DNA of 64,000 nucleotides from Stropharia rugosoannulata (lineage: Eukaryota > Basidiomycota > Agaricomycetes > Agaricales > Strophariaceae). Below, one piece after another: positions 21,439-33,335 of this stretch. The translations under genes were made by a program, and so were the position numbers. The stretch is from the NCBI GenBank assembly GCA_028532985.1, contig JANCIK010000013.1, positions 620,001-684,000 of the forward strand. Reading direction: 5' to 3'. The notes beneath the pieces are model-generated. The model was not told the DNA's origin, searched no databases, and saw only the letters and a list, made by a program, of their open reading frames with translations. Every line of letters begins with the position of its first letter. Position 1 is the stretch's first letter.

Positions 21439-22283
21439 GATGAATAATACCGCCGTGTCTCCGAGTCGCATCTGGCTCTCACTATCGGCTTCTTTTCTTG
21501 TAACGCGTGCTCGTAGTCTCTGAAATATTTGTCTTCCTATTTGATCGCTTTGTTATGCTTGCTATACAATAAATTCGGTCAAATCTTATGTCATCGCTAC
21601 ATAAAGATGTCTAAAATTGAGCGCAAGGAGTTTGTGGCTAACAATCGACTTGTGGCTCCGACGTCGGACTACAATGAGTAATTCAAAGTCCGTATGCTCC
21701 CGTTCAACGTTCAACTTCGTTTGACACTGACCAGCATTGATCCTTTCGATGTGCTCTCGATGAACAGCAGATAACCTATTACAGACTTCTCGTTTCGAAC
21801 AGATATCAAAATGTTTACAAAAGAAGTTCATCTGTGTTCTCCACCCGACAGCTTGTCTTCCCGTGCAAATCGACGCCGTTTTAATTCCAGCCGGCTACCT
21901 GAGGCGACTTAAAGGCTCATCTTGGGCAGGCAGCGAGTCTTCAGCGCCTTAGAAGCAAGTATATGCTCTATACTCATGCTAGGCTCAAGTACCGCAATCC
22001 ACTATCCCTACTCCTGAGCGCCAGCAAACACTGTCTAGTTCATGCACCATTGTACTCCAAGAGAGCCAGTCATCTGGATGAGAATGCTTCTTAGTTTCTC
22101 GTGGCGTGGAGCAATCTTCTCGGAAGTACGATTCTACGTAGCGCAGATGGTGCCATGTCCAGGTAGACGCCAGGGAATCCGAGCACGAAACTACCAGGAA
22201 TATCCTCCCGTCCCATATAAGTGGGACGCACCACAGTGCATACCTACAACAAGTTGCTCTCCTCGTCAACGGCACCTACAAAA
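21439..22283. other. intergenic between trefoil-like paralogues
   Basis: No convincing coding region. Overlapping short frames at 21586-21831 and 21985-22332 have no recognisable motif and are probably shadows. Confidence 0.5.
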
Positions 22284-22965
22284 ATGCTTACCTCCACTGT
22301 CTTCCGCAATGCTTACTTCCTTATTACTCTAATGGCCTCTTGTGTCTCGGCGGCGGCGGTTGGTTCTGACACTCCCTCCAGCACTTCTCTCTCCACAAAT
22401 GGTACTTTGGAAGCAGGAATAGGCATGGCAGGACCTGCAGAAGGATATCATACCATTTCATACTCTAATGCTGGGGACACTCTATATCTCGGTACGGAGA
22501 GAGGGTCGCGACAAATAGGTTTAGCTCGGACGGCAATCCAGGACCCTCTGTTCGTCTCTATCTCAACTGCTCAACCCATGTCTCTTCTGACCACATGTTT
22601 TTTATAGTGGCTAATTACTGAAGCCTCTGGCCCTACCTACTATCTTAAGTTAGAGTCAAAATTTGTGAATCCATTCGGGCGTACCCTCGCGCTGGATGAT
22701 TACCCTTTTGCTTGGATCATCAGGCCCGCATCAGGACCTAACGGATTTGGTTGGAGGTAAGCTGCAAAGTGTTAGTATGAAGAGAGGTGTCTAACAATTC
22801 TTTTAAAGAATTAGCTCCCCTAGAGATGGTGCCCAATGGGAAATCCCGCTGGTGTATCCTGACGCTCCGGTGAGCATGGAAAATCATTTATATGGTGCAC
22901 TAAGTGCTAAACCGGGCCAACAGGTTATTATCGGAGCAAGGGGAGCAGTTTTGCAGCTAAACTGA
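22284..22965 (+). CDS. secreted protein, possible beta-trefoil fold (tandem copy 2)
   Basis: Paralogue of the gene at 20.7-21.4 kb. The signal peptide MLTSTVFRNAYFLITLMASC is followed by the same Ser/Thr-rich spacer (SSTSLSTNGT against STSLSANKT), then GYHTISYSNAGDTLYLG. Later exons read WLITEASGPTYYLKLESKF, FAWIIRPASG, QWEIPLVYPDAP and VIIGARGAVLQLN, with the stop at 22963-22965. Introns near 22757-22808 and 22871-22923 match copy 1 in position and phase. The first intron uses a weak donor (GTCTCT), as in copy 1. Function is unknown; a beta-trefoil protease-inhibitor-like role is a guess from the strand periodicity. Confidence 0.55.
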
Positions 22966-23172
22966 GATGCATACTGTGTCTGACGAAGCTGTCAAGCTTT
23001 TGTAAATCCTCAGACTTTGCTCAAGCTGAACGCTGTTTCCTTTCTTGAAATTGGTATCCCTATTTTTTCTCCAATTTTCTTTGATTCATGTTGTCTACTA
23101 CCTATCCAATAGCATCTGGTCAATGTGCACTTGCGTTTGCTAAGCTATCTGAAATGAAACATAAAAGAGGCC

Positions 23173-25477
23173 TTAATCAGTCTTTACAACAGGCCTCAGA
23201 ATGAGGGGCATTTGGTTTCCAGCCTTGGAGTCGGACTTGAGGAGCGGCCTTTCAACAATGAATGACCTCTTTGTGATATCTGCAGCAGGAACAGCCAGCT
23301 CGAACTCAAATGCCCGAACTAAAGTGAATATCAACGCCTTCATTCTATCATTTACAGACGGAGTTAGTATTAGTATTTGTACTAATGTTGGAACTTATTT
23401 TACTTACTCAACCAAGGAGAACCGATATCCAATGCAAGCACGAGGGCCGCCAAGGAAGGTCATCATATTTCCCCAGATGCCCGGAATAGAAGTGGCACCC
23501 TCTGGAATTTTCTCCCATCTTTCGGGCCTAGAAATGTGGTGCTCTGTGTAGTAATCAATTTCTCGCAAGAAAGAGAAGCATACCTGAACTCCGCCCCATC
23601 ATCGCCCCAGATATACGGGACGCGATTCAATGCTTGAATGGGTATTAATATGGTCTGTCCCTTCTTGACACTGCTCTCATTACTCATCCGTCTTTGAGGC
23701 AGTATAACAATATGTGCTTACTGAATACCGTTGATCAAGTTTCCATGTCTATCTTTGAGGGGAACGCTGAAGGGCAAGAAATCGTCCCGTACTGCTTCAC
23801 GAGAAGTCATCGACACAGGTGAGTGAACGCGCAGAGACTCTCGCACTACGGCATCGAGGTACGGCAGAGCGTTAAGCTCGTCCATAGTCGGATTGTCAGT
23901 CCCCACAGCCGAAAGCTCGGCGCGGAGTTTCTTCTGAGCTTCTGGGTTCTGCGTAAGTGAGAAGAGTGCCCAAGTTGTCGCGGTGCTTGGCGTATTCAAA
24001 GTTAGGATATACGCTTATTAACTGAACAAATTGCCTTGGCCAATGCTTACCTAGTCGTCTCATGGCCGGCCACCAAGAAGGTAGGAACCTCTAAAATTGC
24101 AGCATAGAGTCAATGAGGGGATACCTGAGGAAAGAACAGTATTACTCACGCGACAGTACTTCGTCCTCTGACATACGAAGGTTGGAGGGTAGGTCTACCG
24201 AAACATTTGCACGGAGTAAGAGAGAGAGTAGATCGCGCCTCTGGAAGGAAGACTTGGTGTCTTGCAAGTCAGCTTTACTTTCCTTAATTAATTCTCGTCC
24301 AATATTTCTCATCGTCTTCTGGGACTCTTTTATCTTGCCGTCCTTTTCCATCGGCTATAGGCGCGAGCGAAATTTAGCCCCTGGTGCGCTCTGAAATATA
24401 AAACAAATACTAACAATGAAACGAAGAGATTTAAACCTCGATCTGATGACCAAAGCTATTGAAACTGTTGTAGCGGACTCAAAGACTGCCTGGAAGGCAT
24501 TGCTCAATTGACTCTTCTTTCCGGATAATGCGTTGAAAGTGTAGCCAAATCCTGGACAATTTAACTTTTTTAATACTATATGAAAGACAAGCAAGATATT
24601 AAATAGCTTACCAGCCAAGCCGATTACATCTAAAGTCATTTTACTTAGCCACGACAGAACTTCGATCCTTCCATTGAAGCCGTCTTTGTTGATTTCAGCG
24701 GCCCAGACATCCCGAAGCTTGGAAGAGATATCGTCAGGGAAGTGAGTATTGTAAATGGACTGGAGCAGTCTACCTCAATGGACTTCTCGACAAATGTATC
24801 TGTAAGCTCCCGTATTTGCGCTGCTCCGAAAGCGGGGTTCTAGAAGAAATGAGTATAGGTAAAGTAAAGAAAAATCACCCATATACCATGACTCTTCTCT
24901 GAGCAGAACAACATAAGATACGTGACATACCAAACATGAATTCACAACGAATAGAAGACTCACCTGCCTCCGATGGTCATCCGCCTCAGCTACTAGCAAG
25001 CCCCCGCCGATGATGTTCGTAAGATTATACCTGTTAACCTCTGACCTTTGCCATATGTCAATGTTCATGAGAACGTGGTTCAGGACCTTAGGATCGACGC
25101 TGTATAGTTGGTGTTTCTGTTTGATAATTACATTAGATTCACAGCGGCATAGGTAAATTGGATTACATACGGAAAATAGAGCATTAAAGGTAAATGTATG
25201 TCCATATTTGATAATCCACTGCTCATCAACGGTGGGGTATTCGTGATAAGACTACGTAGAATAAGTCATGTCATGAATGAAAAGAGACAATTTAGCACCG
25301 TCCACCACGCACCCTTTCAAGATTATGGAAATTCCCAAGCAGTAGACTCGGATTAGGTGGGCCTGGGAGGACACGGATTGGAGATGTCCACTGCCTGTAG
25401 ATGTAACTGGCCGCCTTGAATAGGAAGTGCAGAGCGAGGAGCGCGAGAGCAGTTCCCAGTATCGATAAATATCCCAT
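23173..25477 (-). CDS. cytochrome P450 monooxygenase
   Basis: The start at 25477 gives an N-terminal membrane anchor ([20 protein letters not shown]) and a proline hinge ([18 protein letters not shown]). Many short introns separate the exons. The oxygen-binding I-helix AGHETT spans a splice site near 24030-24060. The K-helix ExxR is ESLR, the aromatic motif PERW is present, and the haem loop [13 protein letters not shown] keeps FxxGxRxCxG with the axial cysteine. The protein ends ...LRPVVKTD with TAA at 23173-23175. All key residues are intact, so an ER-bound active enzyme is expected. Substrate cannot be told; the fungal CYP family was not assigned. No biosynthetic partners are nearby. Confidence 0.9.
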
Positions 25478-26514
25478 TTAGTATGAGATATGTTCTGTAT
25501 AGTACTAGTAGTGACAGATCGCGCTGCCTGCGTTCTCTGTTCTTCGGGGGCCTTCAACTTCTCTGCAGTTGCTCTGCAGCTTTAACAATGTTTTTTGACA
25601 TGGTACTCATCTCGGCTATCTCGGCCGCAGTGCACCGCGGAATGTGAGAATGTCTATTTTTTCTGCTGTATATGTATTCAGAAATAGCTACTATCTTGGT
25701 TTGTATTCATGAAAGACCTGTATTACGGGAACCCATGGCATATGGCCTTCGTATCTTGTTTGCGGGTATTCAACATTGATAGTATGTATTCGATATGCAA
25801 TATGCGTGGTCAACGGCGCGTCGTATTCGTATGCAGTCTAAGAGAGGGTAGGTAGATAGCACATTAATAGATGGGCGGTGACAAGTAGATGTCGAAAGAG
25901 TAATGCATGCCAAAGAGGCACCGCTATGCGCAGATCACTAGATCACTGCGGACCACCTGTCAAGAGCTTTGCTGAATGTGAGTAGCATCCACGGCAGCGC
26001 AGAACCTAAATCCTACCGCTTTAGCTCCGCTGCAAATGCTTCATCCAAGTGGACAGTAATCACAAGCGGAACACCGCATGTCAGAATAACATCTATATAT
26101 ACAGAAGGTCTTCATGACTTGACTTCAACGTGTTACTATTACGCTCTCATACATTCCTCCGACCCTACCCGTCACACCCAGCATCCTTTTAGACGCCAAT
26201 CTCAACCCCACACCACTACACAATAACAAAAGACAAGAAATAAAAGAAGAAAAAACAATGGGAGCATAGAACAAGCATGAATGAATATACAGGAAATTTA
26301 GATGGGGTGAAAAGATAGATGAGGGGTAGCTGGTATCAGGATAACAAGTGTGGCAGAGGTGAGTGAATATTACATAGGATTCAATACCCCACGAGCAGAT
26401 ATCGATAGCAAATGATCACGAAATCATTGTCTTTAAAAAGAGGGCAGAGTCAGCTGATGTCCTTGGTGCAGGTATACATGGCCATGCCGGTTCCATGGAA
26501 GAGAGCGGGGATGC
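25478..26514. other. intergenic, probably IDH 3' region and P450 promoter
   Basis: No gene is recognised. Short frames near 25969-26226 lack motifs. Confidence 0.5.
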
Positions 26515-28232
26515 TTACAGCTTGGCCGTTGCCCGGGACGCGAGCTTGCTCTTGAGCTTAGCCTGTATCGACACCAAATAGTCAGTATTTTTGGCCACAA
26601 CCATGTACACTGCAAATGGACGCACGTTGACAGCGTCAAGGTACACATCAGTGACAACCCAATGCTCGCGCTGCATGTTCTTGCCGTGGATGGCAAGTGC
26701 CAGATCCTTCGTCATGATCCCGTCAGCGTCAATGACTTCAATGCACGCGGTCTCGAGGTCAGTGGCGAAAGAGCGGAGCGCGTCGTTGCCGTCGAGCTTA
26801 GCGCGGTGGATGAGGCCGCGAGTCCATGCAAAGATTGACGCGACGGGGTTCGTGCTCGTCTCGTTGCCCTTCTGGTACTCGCGGTAGTGGCGGGTGACAG
26901 TACCTAAACACAGGTAGGTGTCAGTATTTTCTCATTGAGCAACATCGAAAACACAGGATTACGCACCGTGGGCAGCCTCGCTTTCGATGATCTGGCCGTC
27001 GGGGGTAAGCAGTTCGCTGGTCATCATGCCAAGGGAGCCAAAGCCCTGTGCAAGAATATCACTTTGCACATCACCATCGTAGTTCTTGCAAGCCCAGACG
27101 AAGCCGCCAGCGGACTTGATGGCTTGCGCGACCATGTCATCGATCAAACGATGTTCGTAGTAAATACCAAGCTCGTCAAACGTCTTCTTATATTGGCTGA
27201 AAAATAATATTAGGTGAGGTTTTTGGTGGGATGACTGAGCGCATTACGTGTCATAGATCTCTTGGAAGATGTCCTTGAAGCGGCCGTCGTATTTCTTCAT
27301 GATGGTATTCTTTGTGGACATGAACTAACAATGCACCAGCTTTAATATCCATTAGAACAAATGATTTTGTCGCAGACATACCAGAGGCATCTTCTTAGCA
27401 ATGGCCATCTTAAACGAGGAATGGGCGAAACCAGTGATTGACTAAAAAACAGTAAGTAAAACTCTTCAAGTTCAAGATAGCAAAACATACGTCGTCAGTG
27501 TTGTACATCGCCATTGCAACTCCGGGACCTTGGAAGTCATACACGTTCATAACAGTGGCCGCACCACCGTCCGCGGGGGTGTAGATCAACTGCAGCTTTC
27601 CAGGTCCAGGGGCAACATAGTCGGTCGAACGATACTACACTCCGATAAGCAAGAACTATACACTGGGGAGAGAGGTAGACGCGTACCTGGTCGCCGAAAG
27701 CATGTCGACCGATGACGATGGGCTTGACCCATCCAGGAATGGGTTTGGGGATCTTGGAGAGGATGATGGGTTCACGGAAGACTGTGCCGCCCAGGATGTT
27801 ACGAATAGTTCCGTTGGGGCTCTTCCACATTTCTTTGAGATTGAACTCCTTAACGCGGGCCTCGTCAGGGGTGATGGTGGCGCATTTGACGCCAACCTTG
27901 TACTTCAAGATGGCGTTGGCGGCGTCGACCGTTACCTGATCGTTGGTCTATGGGGAAGATAGGTCATGAGATCGGACCCCTGACTGAAGGTGCAAAGGGC
28001 ACACACCTCATCGCGGTACTCCAGTCCTAGATCGAAGTACTTGATATCGACTTGGAGGTAGGGCAAAATCAGCTGCAATGCGCATATATGAGCATATATG
28101 CGCTTGAAACCAGGTATACAATGGTGAACACACCTCCTCGCGGATCTTCTTCCAGATAATCCTGGTCATCTCATCGCCATCGAGCTCAACGATGGGGTTC
28201 TCGACTGCGATTTTCTGAATGGCGCCCGACAT
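26515..28232 (-). CDS. NADP-dependent isocitrate dehydrogenase
   Basis: The enzyme oxidatively decarboxylates isocitrate to 2-oxoglutarate with NADP. The ATG at 28232 begins [30 protein letters not shown], the classic eukaryotic NADP-IDH N-terminus. Later exons give the conserved [25 protein letters not shown] region, ESEAAHG, and [17 protein letters not shown] near the end. A last intron (26625-26563, 63 nt, donor GTGCGT, branch-like TACTGAC) precedes [15 protein letters not shown]. The C-terminal tripeptide AKL is a good peroxisomal PTS1-type signal. No mitochondrial presequence precedes this ATG. Estimated 420 residues, normal for the family. Confidence 0.92.
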
Positions 28233-30172
28233 GGTGTCTGTGATGTGAAAGAGACGGCACGGGAGCAAAAGGCGGAGTTAGCTCTGGGGTAATAGAAGGA
28301 GGAGACGGGTGCGAAAGGCAAGATATAGGACACGCATGCTCACGGACAAAGAATCATGGGGGCGGGATGAAGGACACCCGCTCCTGCATTACACTATCCC
28401 GTTTACCATAAATACCGCCTGACCCCGTACGCAGCGCACGATCGTCCTCCAATCAATATTGTCACCAGTGTCATCCCATCCCGCATCCCCAACGCCTCGC
28501 GTGCCTAGCCCTGCCGTCCCATGGATAGAGAAAGCACGCACATTTGGAGCTTGAGAAGTGCCGAACAAGGGAGGCTGAGCGCGGCGCCCAAGCCCTGCTC
28601 AGGCGAGCTTGTCCGGACAGCAGACGCATGGGGCGGGCGGTTGTGGCGGCGGCCCACATAGTTATCATCCTGGACGAGGAGAGACGCTGGTGGCAGCTGG
28701 GAGGATGCAGGAACTGTTAAGGGTGCGTATCGGCCTGAACTTAAGCCGCGGCTGTGGGCGGATAGATTAGCAGGTACGCTGGACGTCGGTGACGGAGCTC
28801 CGAGACGCTTTTGGGCGATGGTGGTTGCTGAAGAAAAGGCTTGTGCCCCGGAAACCGACCTCACCCTCATCAGCCGAACCTTCCCCGGCCTTTCCAAACA
28901 AACATGGTGTCGTACGTCGCCAGCGCGTCGCTGACAGCAATCAACTCACGTTCTCATGGCCTTTTCTGTTCATAGTCTCAGGATGCCTGTCTGTATCTGC
29001 GATCGAACTTCTCACCACATGTCAAGAACCATCACTCGGCTGCTTTATCCACATGATTGGTGATCCGCGCTGGCGTACTGCAGGTCCAGGTGCCCATATA
29101 AATATCTCGGACGTAAGGAAAGTGTAAGGCCGATCCACTGTATATTCCGAATGATACCCCACCCCACAAACCAACGAGCGCGACCAAAAGTCGCAAAACA
29201 GTTGCTTGGAAGCACGCATACAACTTACAAGTTCAAAAGTCATTTTATTCTAGTCCATTTATATGGTGCAAAAAATTAAGCTACAGAACATGCAAAAGAG
29301 GAGAAATAGCCTATAGTACCATCTTCAGTGGCATATAATAAATCTCAACAATGAACATTCACCTCTACTTATCTAAGTTAATCATAAACACAAAGGAGGG
29401 TATCTGTTGTAAGGAGGGTATGCTGTAAACGAGGGTATGTTGTCTTCCCATTAGTCGGGAGAGTTTTCGGGATATCCGAATGTTGGTAGTAGTAGTAACA
29501 ATAATGTCCAAGTGGCTCATGTGAGGTTGCACTGGCAGTGAATGATTCAGTCTGTGCCATTTTACGCCTGGGCCGGCATGCGCGCGCGCGGGTGTGTGTG
29601 TGTGGGCGGAGGTTATGGAAATTAGCATTATGTCGCGGGTAGGAGGGGTACGGTTCTAGTAGTAGGTAATGAGCGCTTTTTTGTGTATGTGTGTAGCCAA
29701 AAAATGTATCCAGGGTGAATGGGAAAACATCAAACGAAAAAGTCATGTGTATGCAATGCGGACACGAATAGACATGCAGATTAGGCGTGGAAGACGAAGG
29801 GTAAGGATAGGTAAGAACACGAGCCAACAACCAAGGCAAACAATGAAGTGGATATTTGAGAATGAACGAATGGGGGGAGGTTGGTGTGGAGGTGGTAGGT
29901 GGTATGTGATGTATGAATGCAATGTGTTCGAAACGAGACGGTGATGCAAATCGTGGCTGAGTGGTTGACATGTAACAGCAGTGCGGAGAGTGGGCAGAAA
30001 ACATACCGTAAGTATGAAGAAACAATTCCAGGATTCCGAAAAAGATGATTAGAGAATGAGGTCGTGAAAATCGTAAAAATGATAGAAAAGATTAAAAGTA
30101 AAATATGGGCAAAAAATCGTAAACCGGATAGATTGTCAGACACATCCGGGAGGGAAGACGCAGTGCAGAGGC
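28233..30172. other. intergenic, IDH promoter and 3' region of the next gene
   Basis: No recognisable gene. Long low-complexity frames on the minus strand at 29378-30025 look like untranslated DNA (Ser/His/Tyr-rich, no domain). The frame at 28505-28897 is GC-rich but motif-free. Confidence 0.5.
29577..29604. repeat. (CG)n-(GT)n alternating purine-pyrimidine tract
   Basis: A CGCGCGCG run leads directly into GTGTGTGTGTG. Such tracts can adopt Z-DNA and are often length-variable. It probably lies in or near the 3' UTR of the gene at 30.2-33.3 kb. Confidence 0.7.
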
Positions 30173-33100
30173 CTAGCGCAGAGCACTTTGCCCATCGCCG
30201 AACACGGTGGTCAGCTTCGGCCGACGGGAGGCATCCTCCTGATATTGGCCCTGGCTACGGCTCCGCCATCGTTTGCCTCCGGCGACGCCGCGCCCGCGGG
30301 GAGCGACGTCCATAGCCAAAGTGAACTCCTGCTCCTGAGCGAAACACGTCTGTTGCTTCTGCAGCTCCTGCTCGAACTCGCCTGCAGGCAACGACGGGGT
30401 AGGGACGACGGCGCCGGCCTTGGCACCGTACGATGCATCAAAGTCGTTGATCCGCAGGTGCACGTTGACCTCGACGTCGTTCATCTCGACGTCGACGTTT
30501 GCGTAGAGAGAGGCGGCGACGGGCGGGCGGGCGAGGTCCATCGCACGCCGGTTGCAAGCGTGCACAGGGGCAGCTGCCGAATGACCATGGGCGAGTTTCG
30601 TTGGATTGGAAGAGGGCACGACAATCGGCGGCTGTGGGACACCAGGCACGGACACGGGCTGGCAGAGGAGACTGTCCGCGTTCAGAGGACCACAGGCTTG
30701 CAGGGGAGCCTGAGGCTTCAGCCCGCCGACAATTGAGCGCTGAACGCCCTTCGCCCCGCGGAGCAACGCCCCGACCATACTTGAGGTGCGCACACGCGTA
30801 GCAGGCCGCGTATGCGGCGCAGAGTCCGCAGCGAACGTCGTTGAGATGTCAGTCAGGGTAGAAGGGGGAGTCGGCCCCCCAGCCTCGAGAGCAAACACAA
30901 TGTCCTGGCCCGCAACGTCGTCCTGGCCATCCTGCGCATCCGTGTAGGCGACCTCTGCGCATCCCAGGAACGTTGCCGGTTCGCTGTCCGCCTTTGCCAT
31001 AGGAATTGAGCTTTTCCTGCCGCGCTGTGTGGGAGCGTGTCCGCGGGCCAGAAGAGCCAGTGTCAGTTCGTTATTCCCACCCATCTGCTCGTCTTGACCA
31101 GTGCGAGCGTCCGGTCCACCTGCAGCGCGCGTTTCGATGCTTGGTAGGGGAAGCGCAGGCATCATCGGCTCCTGCATCGACCGCCTGTGCCTCCGCGTCC
31201 GGGCTGGAGCGTGCGTTCGTGCCATATCCTCCTGGTATGCTTCGAAGTCAAGCCTATCGGCCTCTTCCTCTTCCTCTGCCTCAACCATTTCCTCTCTAGT
31301 GGTAACGACCAGTCCGTCTTGACCCTCATCGTTAATACTCTCCATAGCATCGTCCTGAATCTCGGAGTCAGAAAACTCTACCACAGTCAAGGCCGTCAGC
31401 GCGCCGTGGTCCAGCTTGGGCCTGATTCGCGGACGCGATGTTGGGAAAGGGGTGAATGAGACCTTCACTGGTGGAGCAGTCGGCGATGGCGGAAGAGATG
31501 TCGCAGAAGACGATGCCGACACTGAGCGGAAGTAAGCTGACGACAACGAACACGTCGATGAGCAGGCGCTGCTCCGGGATATCGATGATTGCCGCCTGGC
31601 CACGTCCTCCGCGGTCAACACGTAACGCGCTAGTGGCGAGCTACGGAAAGGTGTTGCAAGGCCAAGCATAAGCCCTCCCCCCGCAGAGATGTACCCCGAC
31701 GCGCCGGCTAACGGTGTCTTGAGAGCCTTGTTGAGCCACGCACGACGGCGACTGCGAACTGCCAGCATATCCAAGCGACCGCGGATCTCTTCGGAAACCA
31801 CCCGCGATTGACTGGTCGAGAACAGGAGAAGCTGGTTGAGGCGCATGCGGAGCGCTGCGAGCTGTGTGTATTCATGTCTTGCAGACGGTGAGAGGTGGTG
31901 AATATGCGAAAGGCCACTGGACCTGCGAGGTGAGTACTGGGGTAAATGGAGGGTGAGCGGGAGTTCGGCTGAAGTGTCGTCTTTCATCTCTGGTTCAGAG
32001 TCGACGGACGAGGGTGCGGTCGATGCACATGACATTGACGAGCTACTGCGAGAAGTCGCCTCCGAATCAGAGGAGTCCTCCGTTCCCACTGAGGAGCTGG
32101 ATGACGCCCTTCGCGATGCGTCAGGTAGGGGCGGAAGGTCATCTCGAGAAGTTGCAGGCGATGCTAGTTGGGATTCCGCTCGAGGTGTTTCATCCACGGA
32201 GCTGGATTTGTGTGCCTCTGAGTCTACAAGGGGAACGTCAACCAATCCATCCTCATCTTCTTCGTCTGAAAACGAAAGAGGCACGTCCATCGTCGTCGAG
32301 CAGACTGCAGGGATGCACTCCTCACTGAAATGCGTAACTTCCTGCGGAGCGGGGCCCGCCTCGTCCAATAGCTGATCCATTCGGATGAGTGCACGGCGGC
32401 GCATGCTGTGCAGGATCCAAACACAAAACCCGCCTCGCTCACGTCGATGGTGATTTTCCAGTCCGTACATGCTGGGAACATCACCTTCCCGTGCACCGGG
32501 CGGTTGTGGTCCAGCGTAAAACCTTCGAACTAGTTCATCTAGAATGAAACGACGGTATGTATCCACAAGAGCGGATCGGGCTGCACGTCGTAGTGCGCGA
32601 GCCCTAGGCGAGCTGCCGGGGGTGGGCAATGTCGGGCTAGCAAGAGCCGTGGTAGCCGAAGGGATGACGGAAGTCGAATTCCTGTAGCCGGCTGTGCGTT
32701 GTCTATTTTGCAATGAGTGATTTGCGTTGGAAGATGTGGAAGGTGTAATGATAGAACTGTAAACCACAAAAAGATAATGTAAACACCACATATACACAAA
32801 AGAAAACGATAACTTACCCAATGGATGAAACAATGTGCATAAACAATGAACGTTGCTTTTTGTGCTTCCCCTGTCTACCAGGCTTTGCAGGCGGAGGGGC
32901 AGAAATAACTGGTACGTTCACAACGGACACGGCTTTCTCCCTCTCCTTTTCCCAATCCCTCTGCTTTGCCACCTGTTGGTCCTCCACGGTGCTTTCGCGG
33001 ACATCCCTGATGATCGAAGCGACGGCGGCCATGAGTGCCTGCTCATGTTTTTTCCCGTGCAGTCCAAAGCTGATTCGCTCCATGCAACCGTCGACAAAGA

Positions 33101-33335
33101 GGCATCGAACTTCTCTTGCTTCCACGTCTATAGCAACCTCTTCAAGAAGGCTGGAAACTCCGGTCGCTCTATCCAGAGAGTGTAATGTCGCAGGCACTTC
33201 AAGATCCTCGTGCATAAGCTGAGAGAGTTGGGCGGTCCACGATACCGGTGCAGGCAGTTGGGGCGGCAGGTCCCCGAATGACAGCGAGAAGTGAATGGTG
33301 GGCTCATTTTTGGTAGGGATAAGTTTGAGCAACAT
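30173..33335 (-). CDS. large unknown basidiomycete protein, mostly disordered
   Basis: Exon 1 starts at 33335 (MLLKLIPTKNEPTIHFSLSF) and ends ...VSSIG at a GTAAGT donor. After a 60-nt intron (about 32756-32815) exon 2 continues GSIITPSTSS to the stop at 30173, for roughly 1,030 residues. The first 130 residues look folded, and so does a basic helical block around residues 230-310 (RRAARSALVDTYRRFILDEL, then FCVWILHSMRRRALIRMDQL). Most of the rest is Ser-, Glu- and Pro-rich and disordered. I recognise no domain. It may be a conserved fungal scaffold, but no function can be given. Confidence 0.7.

Noticed and set aside
28505..28897. 130-residue minus-strand frame
   Set aside because: GC-rich DNA with no motif; begins outside any promoter I can see.
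29378..30025. 215-residue minus-strand frame rich in His/Ser/Tyr
   Set aside because: Low complexity and no splice or domain support; probably downstream UTR.
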